Below are positions 39,275 to 52,125 of a stretch of 64,000 bases of DNA, one piece after another (position 1 is the first letter of the stretch; each line of letters starts with the position of its first letter). Position numbers and translations under genes: made by a program. The stretch comes from Amoebidium appalachense (taxonomy: Eukaryota; Ichthyosporea). The DNA lies in assembly GCA_963693365.1 (NCBI GenBank), contig CAVNZM010000011.1, positions 7,440,001-7,504,000 of the forward strand. Reading direction: 5' to 3'. The notes beneath the pieces were generated by a model that was not told the origin of the DNA, searched no databases, and worked only from the letters and a program-made list of their open reading frames with translations.

Positions 39275-39657
39275 GTACATGTGACTGTCTAGCTAGCTAT
39301 CTGTTTCGGTTTTATCTAGCTTGTTCTCTTTTCTCGTGGGATGTACCGGTGGACAGTGAGCAGAGATGACAAAAATAATTGTGATGATTCCTATAACATA
39401 TGCACACGGTTGCCAGTGCGTTTCTTTCTTTCTGCTTCGTATTTGGGTGGGGCAGTGAGGTTACCGGTTGAGGATATTCGGGTTTTGGATTTTGGGGTTT
39501 GGGTTGCGGGGGGTGGGGGGGGGGGGAGGGGGGGGAAGGGGGGAAGGGTCTAGAGTCACGATTATGTGCTGTGGCCACTACCATTATAGTATGTATGAAC
39601 CAGAAACTTCGGCTGCAATAGAAACAGCACTTTACATAACACTCCTTCCTTCCTCCT

Positions 39658-39961
<304 letters not shown>

Positions 39962-40569
39962 CTGTGTTACATTATTAGCCAAGGCACACCTTTACCGGCA
40001 TATACATTCTAGAAGAAATAAAAAGGCCTACGTACTGATAATATGTACAACCACAGACGTTACGAGTACATACACAATCTTGGTGTTCTTTCGGCCTCTG
40101 CACAGCTAACCATGTTAAATCCCGAACGTTTCTAGATTCGGTGGTCATTGTTTTGTGGCACCGTTAATGTCCCTAAGTCCCATATAATTGAGATAATGGT
40201 TGTATATAGTTGCTGGATAAATTTTGACATCAGCCTAGAACCATCGCTAGCCCCCCCCCCCCCCCCCCCCTCCCCCCCCCCTCCCTCCCCTCCAAAAAAA
40301 AAAAGGAAGAAAAGAAAAGAAAATAGAAGAAAAGGGAAAAAATGAAAAAAGAAAAAGAAAAAACAAGAAAGAAGAAAGAAGAAAAATCAAAACAGAAGGA
40401 GGGGAGGATACAAGGCAGGAAACACAATCACTACTCACTCACCAAACTAGAGACAAAAGCGAAGGAGAAAATAAGGGAGAGAGAGTATGTGTGTGAGCGA
40501 GAAAGAAACCCAGAAAAGAGGGAGTGCCGGAGGGAGAGAGAGATAGAAGAAAGGAGTGGCGAGCGCAGA

Positions 40570-41360
40570 GGGAGAGGGGAGGGCGGGGGGGGGGGGGGGG
40601 GGGGGGGGGGGGAAATAGAGGGGGGAAGTTGGGGTGGGGGGGGGGGGGGATGGGGCGAGAGATACAAGGGGGGGGAGGGGGAAGGGGCGGGGTGTGGCTG
40701 GGGGAGGGGGGGGGGGGGGGGGATGGATAGATGCAGGGAGGGTGAGAGAAAGAGAGAAGGGGGGGGGGGGGGGGGGGGGAAGAGAGAGAGGGGAGGGGGG
40801 AGGGGGGGGGGGGGGGGGGGGGAGAGAGAGAGAGAGAGAGAGAGAGAGCAACGGTACACTTGGTGCAGAGGAGAAACATGTGAACAACAGCCCATCATCA
40901 GGCCAGCAAGGGAAGGGAAAGTTGTTTGGGGGGGGGGGGGGGGGGGGGGGGGTGTAAGTCAAGTATTACTTACCCTGCATGGGTGGCCGCAGTTTGCACA
41001 GACCACACCGTTTGCATGCTGGGGGTGGACCTGGATGCCATGCCGCCACATGGCCGTGGATACGTCCTCGAGGTGCCCAATGGGGTGGGGGGGAGGGAGG
41101 GGGGTGGGGTTAGGATGCTAAAGGGGTTAGAATGCAAGCGAGTGCTGGGGGGGGGGGGGGGGGGGGGGGGGAGGGGGGGGGGAGGGGGGGGGAGGGGGTG
41201 GGGGGTGGGGGGCGGGCGGCGGGGGGTAAGAATGCATAAGAAAGGGGGGTTAGAATGCAAAGGGGAGGGGGGGGGGGGGGTAGAATGCAACATAATGCAG
41301 GCGCGATTCTACAAATGAAAAGAAGCAGTGTGCAATAAGGGGGGGGGGGGGGGGGAGGAG
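40570..41360. repeat. G-rich tract cluster
   Basis: At least ten G-runs of 10-30 nt, interleaved with GA-rich sequence. It flanks the last GT31 exon on both sides. Confidence 0.9.
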
Positions 41361-41455
41361 CTGAGATGGGTTTTTGGAATGCATTACAGGGTCTGGAGTG
41401 CACATTCACGAGGGACATATACAACAAAGATGCTAAAAAAAAGAGCACGAACAAC

Positions 41456-41487
41456 CATGTGCATCATAAGCAGAGCTCATTCTCAGG
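41456..41487 (+). repeat. Dispersed G-headed repeat, terminal fragment
   Basis: CATGTGCATCATAAGCAGAG followed by CTCATTCTCAGG, matching the end of the 5752 and 58040 copies. Confidence 0.65.
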
Positions 41488-41886
41488 TTGTTCATAGTTA
41501 TCACCTTCGCTAATCACATATCATCAGTACAAAACATCTACTATGATGTTAAACACAATGCCATTGCTTTTCTCGGTTGTGGGCAGGGGAAGAGAGGAAG
41601 GGGGTAGGGGAGAAAGGGGCGGGGCGGGGGGGGGGGGGGGGGAGGGGGGGGGGGGGGGGAAGGGAGGGCGGGGGGAAGGAGGGGGGAAGGAGGGGGGATG
41701 TATGCATCAGTGTGGAAGGCAGCTAGAAGGTTACAGACACTCCGGGGCAGGGGCAGGGGGGGGGGGGGGGGGAGTAGGGGCACACCTTCAAGTCGTCTCT
41801 GTTCTTGACGATGTACTTGACACAGTCATGAGACAGACCATAGAAGTAGCCCTCATTGAACGGTATGTGCTGCTGGTTGTGGTACC

Positions 41887-41946
<60 letters not shown>

Positions 41947-42540
41947 CGTGTGTGTGTGCGCGTGTGTTTTTTTTTTTTTTTTTTTGTAGGGGGGGGGGAG
42001 GAGGGGGGGGTTGGTTACTTCCAAGCATATGACAAAAACGGGTCATACTACTTGCAAGACATGGGCAAGACCCATACAAAACTATCAGAACGAAAAGCAA
42101 AGAAAATGAAAGGCTTTACTAACCCCTCGTAATATGAAGAGGTTAACGCCAAAAAACGAAAAGAACATAGCACTTGAATAATAACACCCGAGTTGCACTA
42201 TTTTCTTTGAAAGTGGAAAGAAGACGATTCCCCGTTACTCCTTGTATCGGGCTTTCTATTTTCCGGCTCACCGACAACTCCACATATTGTTATCAGACAC
42301 ATCATGTCGGTGTGTATCTTTTACTACCCTTCTTCTCTCCGTGTCTATGTATTTCTCACGTCACGTTGAATAGGGCAACTGAGCGGGAAAAAGGAGGTGA
42401 AAAAGGGCTGGGGGAGGGGCGGGGGGGAGAGGGAGAGAGAGGGGAGGGGGGGGGGGGGGGGGGTTGTTGTTGTTATATGTGTACGTGTCACTGTGTGTGT
42501 GTGTGTGTGCGTGTGTGTGTGTGTGTGCGTGTGTGTGTGC

Positions 42541-42574
<34 letters not shown>

Positions 42575-42856
42575 ACGAGCGCGTGCGCGCAGGTGTGTGT
42601 TTGAATGTGTGTGCGTGTGCGCACACACGCATTTGTGTGTTTGGGGAGAGAAGGGGCACGGCGAGAGAGGGGGGGGGGTGGGAGGGGGGGGGGTGGAGGG
42701 TTGGAGGGTTGCAAGGGTGGAGGGGTGGAGTGGGTTCACACACAGCCTGACGGAGATACCACTTTGAGTTTGAATCCCGGATGGGCTGGATGCGAACAGA
42801 GCGGTTGCCAATGTACTTCTTGCGGTGGCTCTTTCGGCCCTTAAAGTGCTCGAGAA

Positions 42857-42857
<1 letters not shown>

Positions 42858-42941
<84 letters not shown>
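42858..42941. repeat. (GT)n tract abutting an exon
   Basis: About 41 GT units. On the minus strand this is (CA)n directly forming the CACACAG acceptor of the GT31 exon 42742-42857. Confidence 0.95.
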
Positions 42942-42944
<3 letters not shown>

Positions 42945-43211
42945 TGTGTGCGTGTGTGCGTGTGTGTACGTGCCTGTGTGCGTGTGCGTGTTTGTGTCTT
43001 TTGAGGAGTAGGAAGAGAGAGGGGGGTGGAGAATAATCAGCAGCCCAAAACAGATGAATGCGGCATTGTTATAGATATACAAGCAGGGAGGGTGTGGTCC
43101 GTGGTAAAAAGGAAGGCTGGTTTGGACAGTTGATTGGAACATTGTGTGTGGTGTGGGTGAAGTGTGGGTGGGTGGATAGGCAGGTGGGTCGGGAAGGGCG
43201 AAGGAGGAAGG

Positions 43212-43220
43212 ATGGGGGGG

Positions 43221-43263
<43 letters not shown>

Positions 43264-43377
43264 GGGTAGGTGGTGGGGTGGGGGCGGGCCTGGAAGAAAG
43301 TGGGTACTAGTAGGAAGGGGGGGGGGGGGTCTTTTTTCCTTTTCTTTTCTTTCTTTTTTCTTTCTTTCTTTCTCTTC

Positions 43378-43408
<31 letters not shown>

Positions 43409-43490
43409 GGGGGAGGGGGGGGGGAGGGGGGGGGGGGGAGGGGGGAGGGGGGGGGAGGGGGGGGAGGGGGGGGGAGGGAAAGGTATGAAG
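43212..43490. repeat. G-run, T-rich, G-run composite
   Basis: G block 43212-43264, T-rich block 43330-43388, G block 43389-43480. It lies in a GT31 intron. Confidence 0.92.
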
Positions 43491-43719
43491 TATATAAACA
43501 CGTACGTGTGTCAGGAAAACGGGAGGGAGTGAGGGGAAATTTTTGGGAGGGAGTACACACACACGAAAAAGGGCGGGGGTGGAGGGGAGGGGGTTTGGGG
43601 GGGAAGGGGGAAGGGCTGGGTGAACGGGTTGAGACAGGTGTTTGTGAGGGAAAGAGAGCAGGGGTGGGGGGTGGGGGGTGGGGGTTGCATTTGAAGGTGG
43701 CAACCATTAAAGCCAAGAA

Positions 43720-43853
43720 ATGCATGCCCCACCTCCCCCCCCCCCCCCCCCCCCCCCTCCCCCCCCCCCCCCCCGCCCCACCACCCTCCACCCCCCCCCC
43801 CCCCCCCCCCACCCATGTGTCTGTCTGTGTGGGCGAGTGAAAGGGAAGAGAGG

Positions 43854-43884
<31 letters not shown>

Positions 43885-43930
43885 GGGGGGGGAGGCTGCC
43901 ACTCAGGGGGGGGGGGGGGGGGGGGGGGGG
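43720..43930. repeat. C and G blocks
   Basis: C-runs at 43738-43815 and G-runs at 43868-43930, immediately left of the GT31 DDD exon. Confidence 0.9.
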
Positions 43931-44443
43931 TTTCAATACCCTGTCTGCGTGCACGAACTAATCATCATTGACCGTAATGTAGTATTGAATCGGTAGGTCT
44001 GCGCATACCGCCCCTTGTAGGGCAGTTGACATACTTGTCTTCGATCGGTGCAACCTGGGTGTGTGCAAAAAATTTTTTGTTGGGGTGGTGGCGATGGGTG
44101 GGTGGGTAGTTGGAGGGGTGGGTGGGTGGGTGGAGGGGTGGGTGGGTGGGTGGAGGGTTTGGGGGGGGAGGGGGGGTTGACGTCATCAGTGGGAGCAACA
44201 GGTATGGATGTGGAGAAGGGATAGTGGAAGAAGGAATGGGTCTTTTTTTTTTCCTTTTTTTTTTTTTTTTTTTTGGGGGGGGGGGGGGGGGAGGGGGGGG
44301 GGGAGGAGGGGGGGGGGGAGGGAGGTTGAATGCAACACACAACATAGCGTGTTAAATTCCACAACGGGGAATGAAGTGGATATGTGGCGAGAAGAGCACA
44401 CAAATGTAGCAGACAACAGGAGGGCACACGCTCATGTAGGACT

Positions 44444-44484
<41 letters not shown>

Positions 44485-44858
44485 GGCAATGTGTTTTTTT
44501 GTGGTTTGTTGGTTTTAGTGATGGTGGTGGTGAGACAGGGGGTTTGACTTAAAGTGTGTGTGTATGCGCGCGTGTGTGTGTGTGGGCGGGGAAGGGGAGG
44601 GGGGGATGAGGGAAGAAGAGGAGAATGTGGTGTGGTGCACAGGTAAGGTTTATGAGAGGAAGATCAAAAAGCAGCCAATACAGAATACATGTGAGTCTGT
44701 GTGTGTATGGGGGGGAAGGAAGGGGTGGGGGAAGGGGGGGAGATATTAGAGATGGAGAGATAAGAGACATGGTTTCTGGTTGAAAAATGTTCAGATCGCC
44801 CGTATGCCAGAGCAGCGTCAGACTCTGCTTATCGATCAGATGCTTGGTTGTGTTTGCA

Positions 44859-44891
<33 letters not shown>

Positions 44892-45388
44892 CGTGCTTGT
44901 ATGTGCGCGCGCGTACGTGTGCGTGCGTGCGTGTGTGCATGTCTCTGTGTACGTGTTTGTGTATATGTAGCAAACACCCCGACACCTGAAAATACGGTTG
45001 TGTGTATGGGTTTGCAGGATCACACAGATTTGCATTTTCTCTCATGCAGGAAAAGGATTACTCACGTAGATATCCCCATGCTCCTTCTCCTCCGCCACCA
45101 AAGACTCGTTAAACTGATTGCTTGTACCGACGAAGAAACGGTAAGGGCCTGGCAGCTTGTTTGCTTTCAGGTCAGCAACCCATGTCTCTCTTAGGTTCTG
45201 TCTCCTTGCTGCATTGCCAGGCGCAGTGATATGATGGCAACAAAGGCAAACACTGAGGGTAGCTTCTTGAGGTCGGTCTTGGCTGCCCCTGGGGTGCTGG
45301 GGAAGATTCATGTTACCGGGTGTGTGAAGGAACAAACACGAGATTATCTGACAAAGTGCTCGAGCAAACTAGGATGCCTTTTGATGCG

Positions 45389-45778
45389 TGAGTGGCCGCA
45401 AGAATCCCAGCAAAGTGTTTCCCGGCATATTTAAGCAACAGCACCGTGGCTCCTGGATCTTACGAACAGAATTTTAAAAGATTGGGGGAAACTGTTTGTT
45501 GCAGGTACAGTTGGTGGGAAGCGGTAGTAAGGGGAAACTCATGTAGGGGAAGGAAGGTGAGTGGCCGAAAGAATCCCAGCAAAGTGTTTCCCGGCATATA
45601 TAAGCAACAGCACCGTGGCTCCTGGATCTTATGAACAGAAAATAAAAAGATTGGGGGAAACTGTTAAACTTTGTTGCAGGTACAGTTGGAACAGAAATTA
45701 AAAAGATTGGGGGCAACTGTTTGTTGCAGGTACAGTTGGCGGGAAGCGGTAGTAAGGGGAAACTCATGTAGGGGAAGG
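45389..45778. repeat. Tandem duplication in the GT31 gene
   Basis: A 165-bp unit (GAGTGGCCGCAAGAATCCCA to CATGTAGGGGAAGG) is repeated at about 45560-45778. Inside it a subunit AGATTGGGGGAAACTGTTTG plus TTGCAGGTACAGTTGG occurs three times. The second copy was lengthened by re-duplication. Confidence 0.85.
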
Positions 45779-46250
45779 TTCAGGTGGCGTCCCCACAGAC
45801 GACAATTTGTCGTTAGGGAGGGAGGAGGGGGGGAGAAGGGAATGGGAAGGAAGGGGGAGGGGTGATGAAGGGTGACCGGAGTTGTGTATAGTATCCTTTC
45901 TCAACAAGCCAAGCGTATCATTTAATGTCTTTAGTGGGAACACTTACGTCTCAAGGAGTTCGGGACAGTTTTGAGGGTTCAAGTGAAGGTAGGTAAACCC
46001 TCCTAGCAGCAGAGCAACCACCAGAAGGAATATGGGCAGAGGGACACCACCCCCCCGCTTGGGGCTGGGCTTACCTGGTTTCCCGTTCTCTGTGGACTCT
46101 GCGGTCTCTTCTCCTTATCTTCTTCTTGGTGGCGCCATTTTGACTCTATCTTCTTTGTGTGTATATACGTGACAGCTATAGGTGCAGGAAGGGTGAAAGT
46201 GATCATGAACAACTTGGGGGTAACAGCCAGTCAGTTGATCACGGATGCTG

Positions 46251-46599
46251 AGGTTTTATTTGTGGAATTTATTGACATAAATATTTTTTCTGGGTAAACA
46301 CGTAGGATGGGTGTTCGGTAGCAACATAACCATGTAGGCTTCATTTCGTGTTTTAGCAGTTTGCGGTTGGCTGCCCGCACACGGGCACCTATTAGCCAAT
46401 CAAGACGTCAGATTCCACATATCACTAGACCGAGTTTTGATTGGCTCGGATCAGATTTCACATATCACTAGATCGATTTTGATTGGCTCAGATCGGTAGG
46501 CTTAGGTATATAAGCACGACGTTTTTAGCAGATCAGCAAGCTACAAACACATCTTCTGTGTTTAGCACCTACAGCCTTACAGCTATATATTCCTTTTCA
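46251..46599 (+). repeat. Ngaro A1 repeat with promoter
   Basis: Contains three CCAAT-type boxes (GCCAATCA, ATTGGCTCGG, ATTGGCTCAG) between about 46394 and 46492, and the TATA box TATATAAG at 46507-46514, about 120 bp before the gag ATG. The A2 copy reads TATATGAG at the TATA position. Confidence 0.88.
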
Positions 46600-46629
46600 T
46601 TCTCCCTATCTTTCCCTACGCCGGTCAGC

Positions 46630-47792
46630 ATGCCGCCGAAAAAGCCCCAGGCCTCAGCCACCGCCGCGGCACCTAAGCGCCTGACCCCCAGCGACCTCCG
46701 CCACAGGCTGACCAACGCTCCCGCGGGCACTGACGCGCCTCCGGAGGCCCATTCCACCACGGACCCTCCGGCTACTCTCCCCTCTACTCCTGAAGTCCCT
46801 CCTCAGGCCCCGCCGTCCCCGCCGATGACTTCTCAAGACGCCGTCCTTGCCGCCCTCACCGCCATCAGCACCCAGATGGCTGGCGTCCTGGCTGCTCTCA
46901 CCAACCGCGACCCTCCCCGGCCGCGCCCCCAGCCACGCCCTCCGCACCCTGGGAGGTTTCCCAGGGGCTGCATCTCGGACCTGACCTGGACCTACCTGCC
47001 CTGCCCGCGCCCCCCATTACAGGTGAGAACACTGGCAACATTCAGCCGGGCACACTGCCGCTTCCCCCCGCGGATGTGCTGGCAGATTTGCGCGCCAATC
47101 GTTTCGTCGACCTGTATAAGTTCACCCCCGCAGCCCTCCTGGCCCCATCCAAGAAAGGTCAGCAGCTGCGCATGGCCGACGACGGCAGCATCGAGACTTT
47201 TCGCAATGACAAACCCGTTCCCCTGCGTTCACTCGTCATTTGGATCCAAGCTTGGACCCATTACATGGCCGCCAAGCACCACCTCGACCTCCCCACGGAC
47301 AAGGACGTACTTTGGACTCAGCACATCACTCGCCTCAGCACCCGATACCCGTGGGCCCAGATCCACAACGACGACGTGTACGCCCGTACCGTTGCCCACC
47401 AGCAGGGTCGGGCTCCGATCGAGTGTCCCAACCTGCTCGCCCAACTCCACCAGGATCTCCTCCTGCCACCCACTCTGCTCATCCCGGACGCATGTCAGCG
47501 CTGTTGCTTCCCCGACCACCCCAGCGCGGCCTGCCCCATGTACCCCAAGCCCGGCTGTGGTCTTGACGGCTTCAAGCCACCCCACAAGCCCGGCGGGGGA
47601 CAAACCCCCAACCGCCCTGGCCCGCAACCCGGCCCGGCAAAACCGGCCCGACCCGTGGATCTACCCGCGACGCACTGCAGGAATTTCCACATTAACGGTC
47701 GGTCCTGCGCTAAGCAGCCCTGCCCCTTCTCCCACGTGTGCCCGCTCTGTTCTGGCACACACCCCCGCAAAGACTGCAAGCACAATGCCTAG
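46630..47792 (+). pseudogene. Ngaro gag-like ORF
   Basis: Starts MPPKKPQASATAAAPKRLTP at 46630, with a helical segment MTSQDAVLAALTAISTQMAG. The frame shifts near the C-run at about 46925. It then continues with VLADLRANRFVDLYKFTPAAL and a cysteine/histidine-rich end (CRNFHINGRSCAKQPC, CPLCSGTHPRKDCKH), probably nucleic-acid binding. Stops with TAG at 47790. Confidence 0.8.
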
Positions 47793-48289
47793 TCTACGCG
47801 CACACCCACACCCACAGATAGAACATAGGGGCTAGGAGCTAGGACACACGGGTACAAGGAAACGGAGCTCGGGAGAACGGGCCAATAGGGCTGAGTACAA
47901 ATTTTCGCAGGCCAACTACGGCGCCCGCGCGCGCCAAGAATAAATGTCCCTACACAAAGACGTTATTCTGGCCACTGCACATAATTTTACCCCCCCCCCC
48001 CCATCCCACGAGCCTCCCCCCCTTTACACTCACCTAGCACTCCCTCCCCCCCCTTCTTCTACCTCTGTGTCCGCCCACACCCCCGCGTGCTCGGGCATCC
48101 CCTGCACAGGGCCCCGCTGCCCTCCCTGCAAACCCTCCCTCGGGCCCAGCTGCCCTCCTCTAACCCCCCCGGGGCCCTGCTGCCCTCCCCCCCCCCCCCC
48201 CCCTCTCCCCCCCCCCCCCCCCCCCCCCCCCGCTGCCGGGATCTCCCCGAGGGTGCCCCACCCCTGCTAACCACACCTTCCCCCGAGGC

Positions 48290-49883
48290 TCAGACCCGGA
48301 GGCCCGCCCGCTGCCCCAGCACCACATTGACACCTCCCGCCTCCGGGAGCTGCTGGCATCCTACCCAAACCAATCATTCGCCGCGCAGCTCCTCCACGAT
48401 GTCGAATTCGGTGTCGACAATGGCTATCGCGGCCCCTCCACCTCTCGGGTGGGCCCCAACCTACCCACCACCCCGGCTGCTGCTGCCGCTATCACGGCGG
48501 ATATTGCCAAAGAAGTAGCCCTCGGCCACCTGCGCGGCCCCCTCTCCCCGGACCAATTCTTCGCCGAATTTCCAGTCCACCGTTCCTCCCCCATCGGCGC
48601 CGTTACTAAAAAAGGGAACCCCCCCCAAGTACCGTCGAATCCACCACCTCTCATGGCCCCGGGGCAGCAGCGTCAATGACAGCGTCACCTACCCCGACGA
48701 ACTTCAGTACATTCGAGCCCGGGACGTCACCCAGCTCATTCTCGACGCAGGCCCCGGCTGCTACATGGCCGTGGCAGACGTGCAGGCTGCCTTCCGGCAC
48801 ATGCCCATCCGACCAGAAGACCATCACTTAATGGCATTCAAATGGCAGGGGCATTTTTACGTTGACACCCGACTGCCCTTCGGCCTGAAATCTAGCCCAG
48901 CCATCTGGGAACGGATCGCGGCCACCCTCCAGTGGCTGGCACACCAGCACGGTGTTACCCTCATCTGCCACTACGTAGACGACTGGAGTAGAGTCGCCCC
49001 CACCCAAGAGCAGTGCCAACGTCACCTATCCACCTTCCTGCAACTCTGCCGAGAGCTGCACATTGTCATCTCCCAAGACAAGATGCAGGGCCCGGCTACC
49101 CGTATCGTCTTCATCGGTATCGAATTCGACTCTGTCACCATGGAGGCACGGATCCCTGCTTCCAAACTCTCGGACCTACTCGATCTCACTTCCCACCCAA
49201 CACCCACCATCACCATTCGGGACCTGCAATCCCTCCTCGGCAAACTCACCTGGTGTGCCCAGCTGGTTCCCCCCGGGAGGGCCTTCTCCCAGCGCCTATG
49301 GGCCCTTCTCCGAAACCACCCACACCTTGCAGGGCACCACCACATACGGCTGTCTGCTGCCGCCCGGGCAGACATAGTCGAATGGCACCAGTTCCTCACA
49401 TCATGGAATGGGGTGCACCTCATCACCCCCCCCACATACACCACCCTGGCCACCGATGCTGCCGGATCAGTGGGTCTAGGGGGCCACTGGCTCGACCAAT
49501 GCTTTTTCATGCCCTGGTCTCCCTCCACCCAAGCCCTCTATGCTCATGAGGGTAAACTCGGTTCTTCCGTCATCGAACTCTTGGCCATCGCAGCCGCCGT
49601 GGCCCTCTGGGCCCCCTACTGGTCCACCCACCATGTCCGTATTTTATGCGACAACACGGGTGCTGTGTCTGACCTGCACTCCCGGTCTTCCCCCCACCCC
49701 GTTATGGCCAAACTTATTCGGTTCATCACCCGCATGGAAATGAAATACCAATTTACGTTACAGGCCTCCTACCTACCGGGACCCCTCAACCATCTAGCCG
49801 ATGCCATTTCTCGTAACCAACTTCCCCGAGCCCGACGACTCCGACCTTCCCTGCAACCGGAGCCCTGCCCCTTCCCCTCTTAG
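48290..49883 (+). pseudogene. Ngaro reverse transcriptase / RNase H
   Basis: Upstream frame LRELLASYPNQSFAAQLLHD and DQFFAEFPVHRSSPIGAV, then a shift in the C8 run near 48621. The RT core follows: MAVADVQAAFRHMPI, LPFGLKSSPAIWERI and the catalytic YVDDW, with FIGIEFDS after it. The RNase H part includes TLATDAAGSVGLGG, SSVIELLAIAAAV, ILCDNTGAVSDL and LADAISR. TAG stop. Confidence 0.9.
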
Positions 49884-49959
49884 GTCCACGAGTTCCTATC
49901 CTATCCCCTGGGCTAACCCCCCCCCCCTCCCCCCCCCCCCCCCCCCCCCCGGGCCCCCC

Positions 49960-51024
49960 AGATCTCCCCTTCCGGACCAACGCTGGCAGATTGGCCCCCC
50001 ACTTCAAAGTTTGCTCCGGCCGAGCTGCTTCGAGCCACCACTACCCTGCAGGAATGCCAGGCCCTGAGTCTCAACCTCGACTCTCGGGCCTTTTACTCCC
50101 GGGTGCAAAAAGTGTTCATCGATTTTTGTGTGGCATCTCGGCTGCAGTCCTCCTCCGGATCCTACCTCCCGGCCTCCCCACACACCGTGCAGCTCTTTCT
50201 CGCCTGGTGTGCCCAACGAGGGGTACAGGCCTCTTCCTTGGCCGGCTACAATTCGGCCATCACCAGACTCCACCTCGACATGGGCCTCCCTGCTCCCCAC
50301 CCCCACGACAAGTCTCTGGCCTGGTTCCTACGAGGGGTGGGCAGATGGCAGCTTTCTCACAACATCCGGCCCCGATCATCTACCAGGGAGCCCCTCCTGC
50401 CCTCCCACCTCAGCCTACTCCATGGCCAGTGCCCCACCAAGGCCTCCTCGGCCAATCTCCGGCTATGGACGGTCCTCATCGTCGGTTTTTGTGGTCTCCT
50501 CCGTTCCGGGGAATTTACCTCCAAGACCCTGTCTTCCTTCGACCCGTCCCGTTAAAAGGAAGGACGTGACCTTCAGCTACACCCCCACCGGTACTTTGTC
50601 CCATGCCACCCTCCACCTGCCAACCTCCAAGACGGATGTACAGGCCCGAGGTGTCAACGTCACTCTAGCTGCCCTGCCCCTCATCCACTTCTCCCCAGCC
50701 CATCTCCTCCGGCAGTTCCTGGATACAACGTCCGGTCAACCCGACGACCCCCTGTTCAGTCTCGGTGGCATTCCCTACACCAAGGGTGCTTTCTCTGCCG
50801 ACTTCCGTGCCCTCCTCTCCCGGGCGGGCCTCTCACCCTCCCGGTTTGCCGGCCACAGCCTCCGAATCGGGGGGGCCACAGCCCTGGCCGAGGCCGGGGT
50901 CGACGACTCCCAGATCAAACAACTCGGCAGATGGTCCTCCGACTGTTTCCTGATCTATACTCGACTTTGCCCGGCCTCCATTGCTGCCACTACCACACGT
51001 GTATTCGCCTCTATTCTTAAGTGA
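49960..51024 (+). pseudogene. Ngaro tyrosine recombinase
   Basis: Replaces the integrase of LTR elements. N-terminal helical domain: VQKVFIDFCVASRLQSSSGS and SSLAGYNSAITRLH. Catalytic motifs: first arginine in GLLRSGEF, HSLR in GHSLRIGGATALAEAG, LGRWSSD, and the tyrosine nucleophile in FLIYTRL. One frameshift near the A-run at about 50555 separates the first arginine from the rest. TGA stop. Confidence 0.9.
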
Positions 51025-51052
51025 AACCTTTGGAGCAAGCATACTGCTCTCG

Positions 51053-51716
51053 TGCCGTGGTTTACAACCATTGCAGCTTCACTTTCGTCCAAGGGGATGT
51101 CCCCCTAGAGGCAACACGTCCCGGAGTAGTTTTTCATAGAGGTTTTATTTGTGGAATTTATTGACATAAATATATATATATTTTCCTGGGTAAACACGTA
51201 GGATGGGTGTTCGGTAGCAACATAGCCATGTAGGCTTCATTTCGTGTTTTAGCAGTTCGCGGTTGGCTGCCCGCACACGGGCACCTATTAGCCAATCAAA
51301 ACGTCAGATTCCACATATCACTAGGCCGAGTTTTGATTGGCTCGCATCAGATTTCACATATCACTAGATCGATTTTGATTGGCTCAGATCGGTAGGCTTA
51401 GGTATATGAGCACGACAGTTTTTAGCAGATCAGCAAGCTACAAACACATCTTCTGTGTTTAGCACCTACAGCCTTACAGCTATATATTCCTTTTCACCCA
51501 CCCACCTACACCCACACTCAACCCCCATTGATCCACACATACGTGCTGTTTTTTCACGGGGCGAAGAATTCCCCCGTTTTTTGGGGACAAGGACCTCACG
51601 GATCAATAAATTGATGACTGGGGGCTTGCCGTGGTTTACAACCATTGCGGGTTCACTTTCGTCCAAGGGGATGTCCCCCTAGAGGCAACACACGTCCCGG
51701 AGTAGTTTTTCATAGA
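51053..51716 (+). repeat. Ngaro B1-A2-B2 terminal repeats
   Basis: B1 (TGCCGTGGTTTACAACCATT to TTTTTCATAGA), A2 (GGTTTTATTTGTGGAATTTA to TATATTCCTTTTCA), about 130 bp of unique sequence, then B2. B1 and A2 are joined directly, the signature needed for recombinase-mediated circle formation. Confidence 0.93.
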
Positions 51717-52043
51717 AAACTTTAAAAATTTCTTTTTGCTGAGGAATGTGATATGATAAAAATTTTGGCGCCAAAATTTCCCCCCGGCTCTTGACACTTG
51801 ATCTCACGGTGGTGCGCGCACAGTATGACCGCACAGAGCGCCTCGCGGCACAGGCACACACTTATACGCACCACGTCATAGGGTTGTCAGAGGATACACG
51901 CCACTGGCAAGGTCACAACGCCGCGTGACATTGTGAATATGTACATGTTCACGTGCACCGTACACAAGTAGTCGTGGCTATGATACCCCTCAGTCCCCCC
52001 CCCCCCCCCCCCCCCTTCTCCCCCCTCCTAGTCAGGCTTTGTC

Positions 52044-52125
<82 letters not shown>

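Larger units (their letters stand above)
40974..46138 (-). pseudogene. GT31 (beta-1,3-galactosyltransferase-like) glycosyltransferase gene
   Basis: Family 31 enzymes are Golgi type II membrane proteins that add sugars from UDP donors. Exon near 45948-46138 encodes a membrane anchor (PLPIFLLVVALLLGGFTYL), but an ATG at 46138 is followed after seven codons by TAA in the same frame. Exon about 45066-45270 has APGNAARRQNLRETW and YRFFVG. About 44800-44855 has SLTLLW. Exon 43940-44054 has YYITVNDD, an in-frame TAG, then FVHADR, the family's DDD metal-binding region. Exon 42742-42857 has [10 protein letters not shown]. Exon 41786-41885 has HIPFNEGYFYGLSHDCVKYI. Exon about 40974-41066 has DVSTAMWRHGIQV. 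Junctions from 42857 to 41786 are in phase. Stops, plus a likely shift before APGN, suggest decay; sequencing error is possible. Confidence 0.68.
46251..51716 (+). mobile_element. Ngaro-type (DIRS-class) tyrosine-recombinase retroelement, 5.5 kb
   Basis: It has the split direct-repeat structure of Ngaro: A1 46251-46599, internal ORFs, B1 51053-51140, A2 51140-51496, B2 51627-51716. A1/A2 and B1/B2 are near-identical pairs. Encoded products in order are a gag-like protein, RT/RNase H and a tyrosine recombinase, instead of a DDE integrase. Each ORF has one frameshift at a homopolymer, so this copy is probably defective. It lies between the GT31 and GDH genes and ends about 1.5 kb from the GDH stop. 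Confidence 0.95.

Noticed and set aside
43690-43740. Extra GT31 exon (HFLALMVATFKC)
   Set aside because: No acceptor or donor in phase; it is flanked on both sides by C/G runs.
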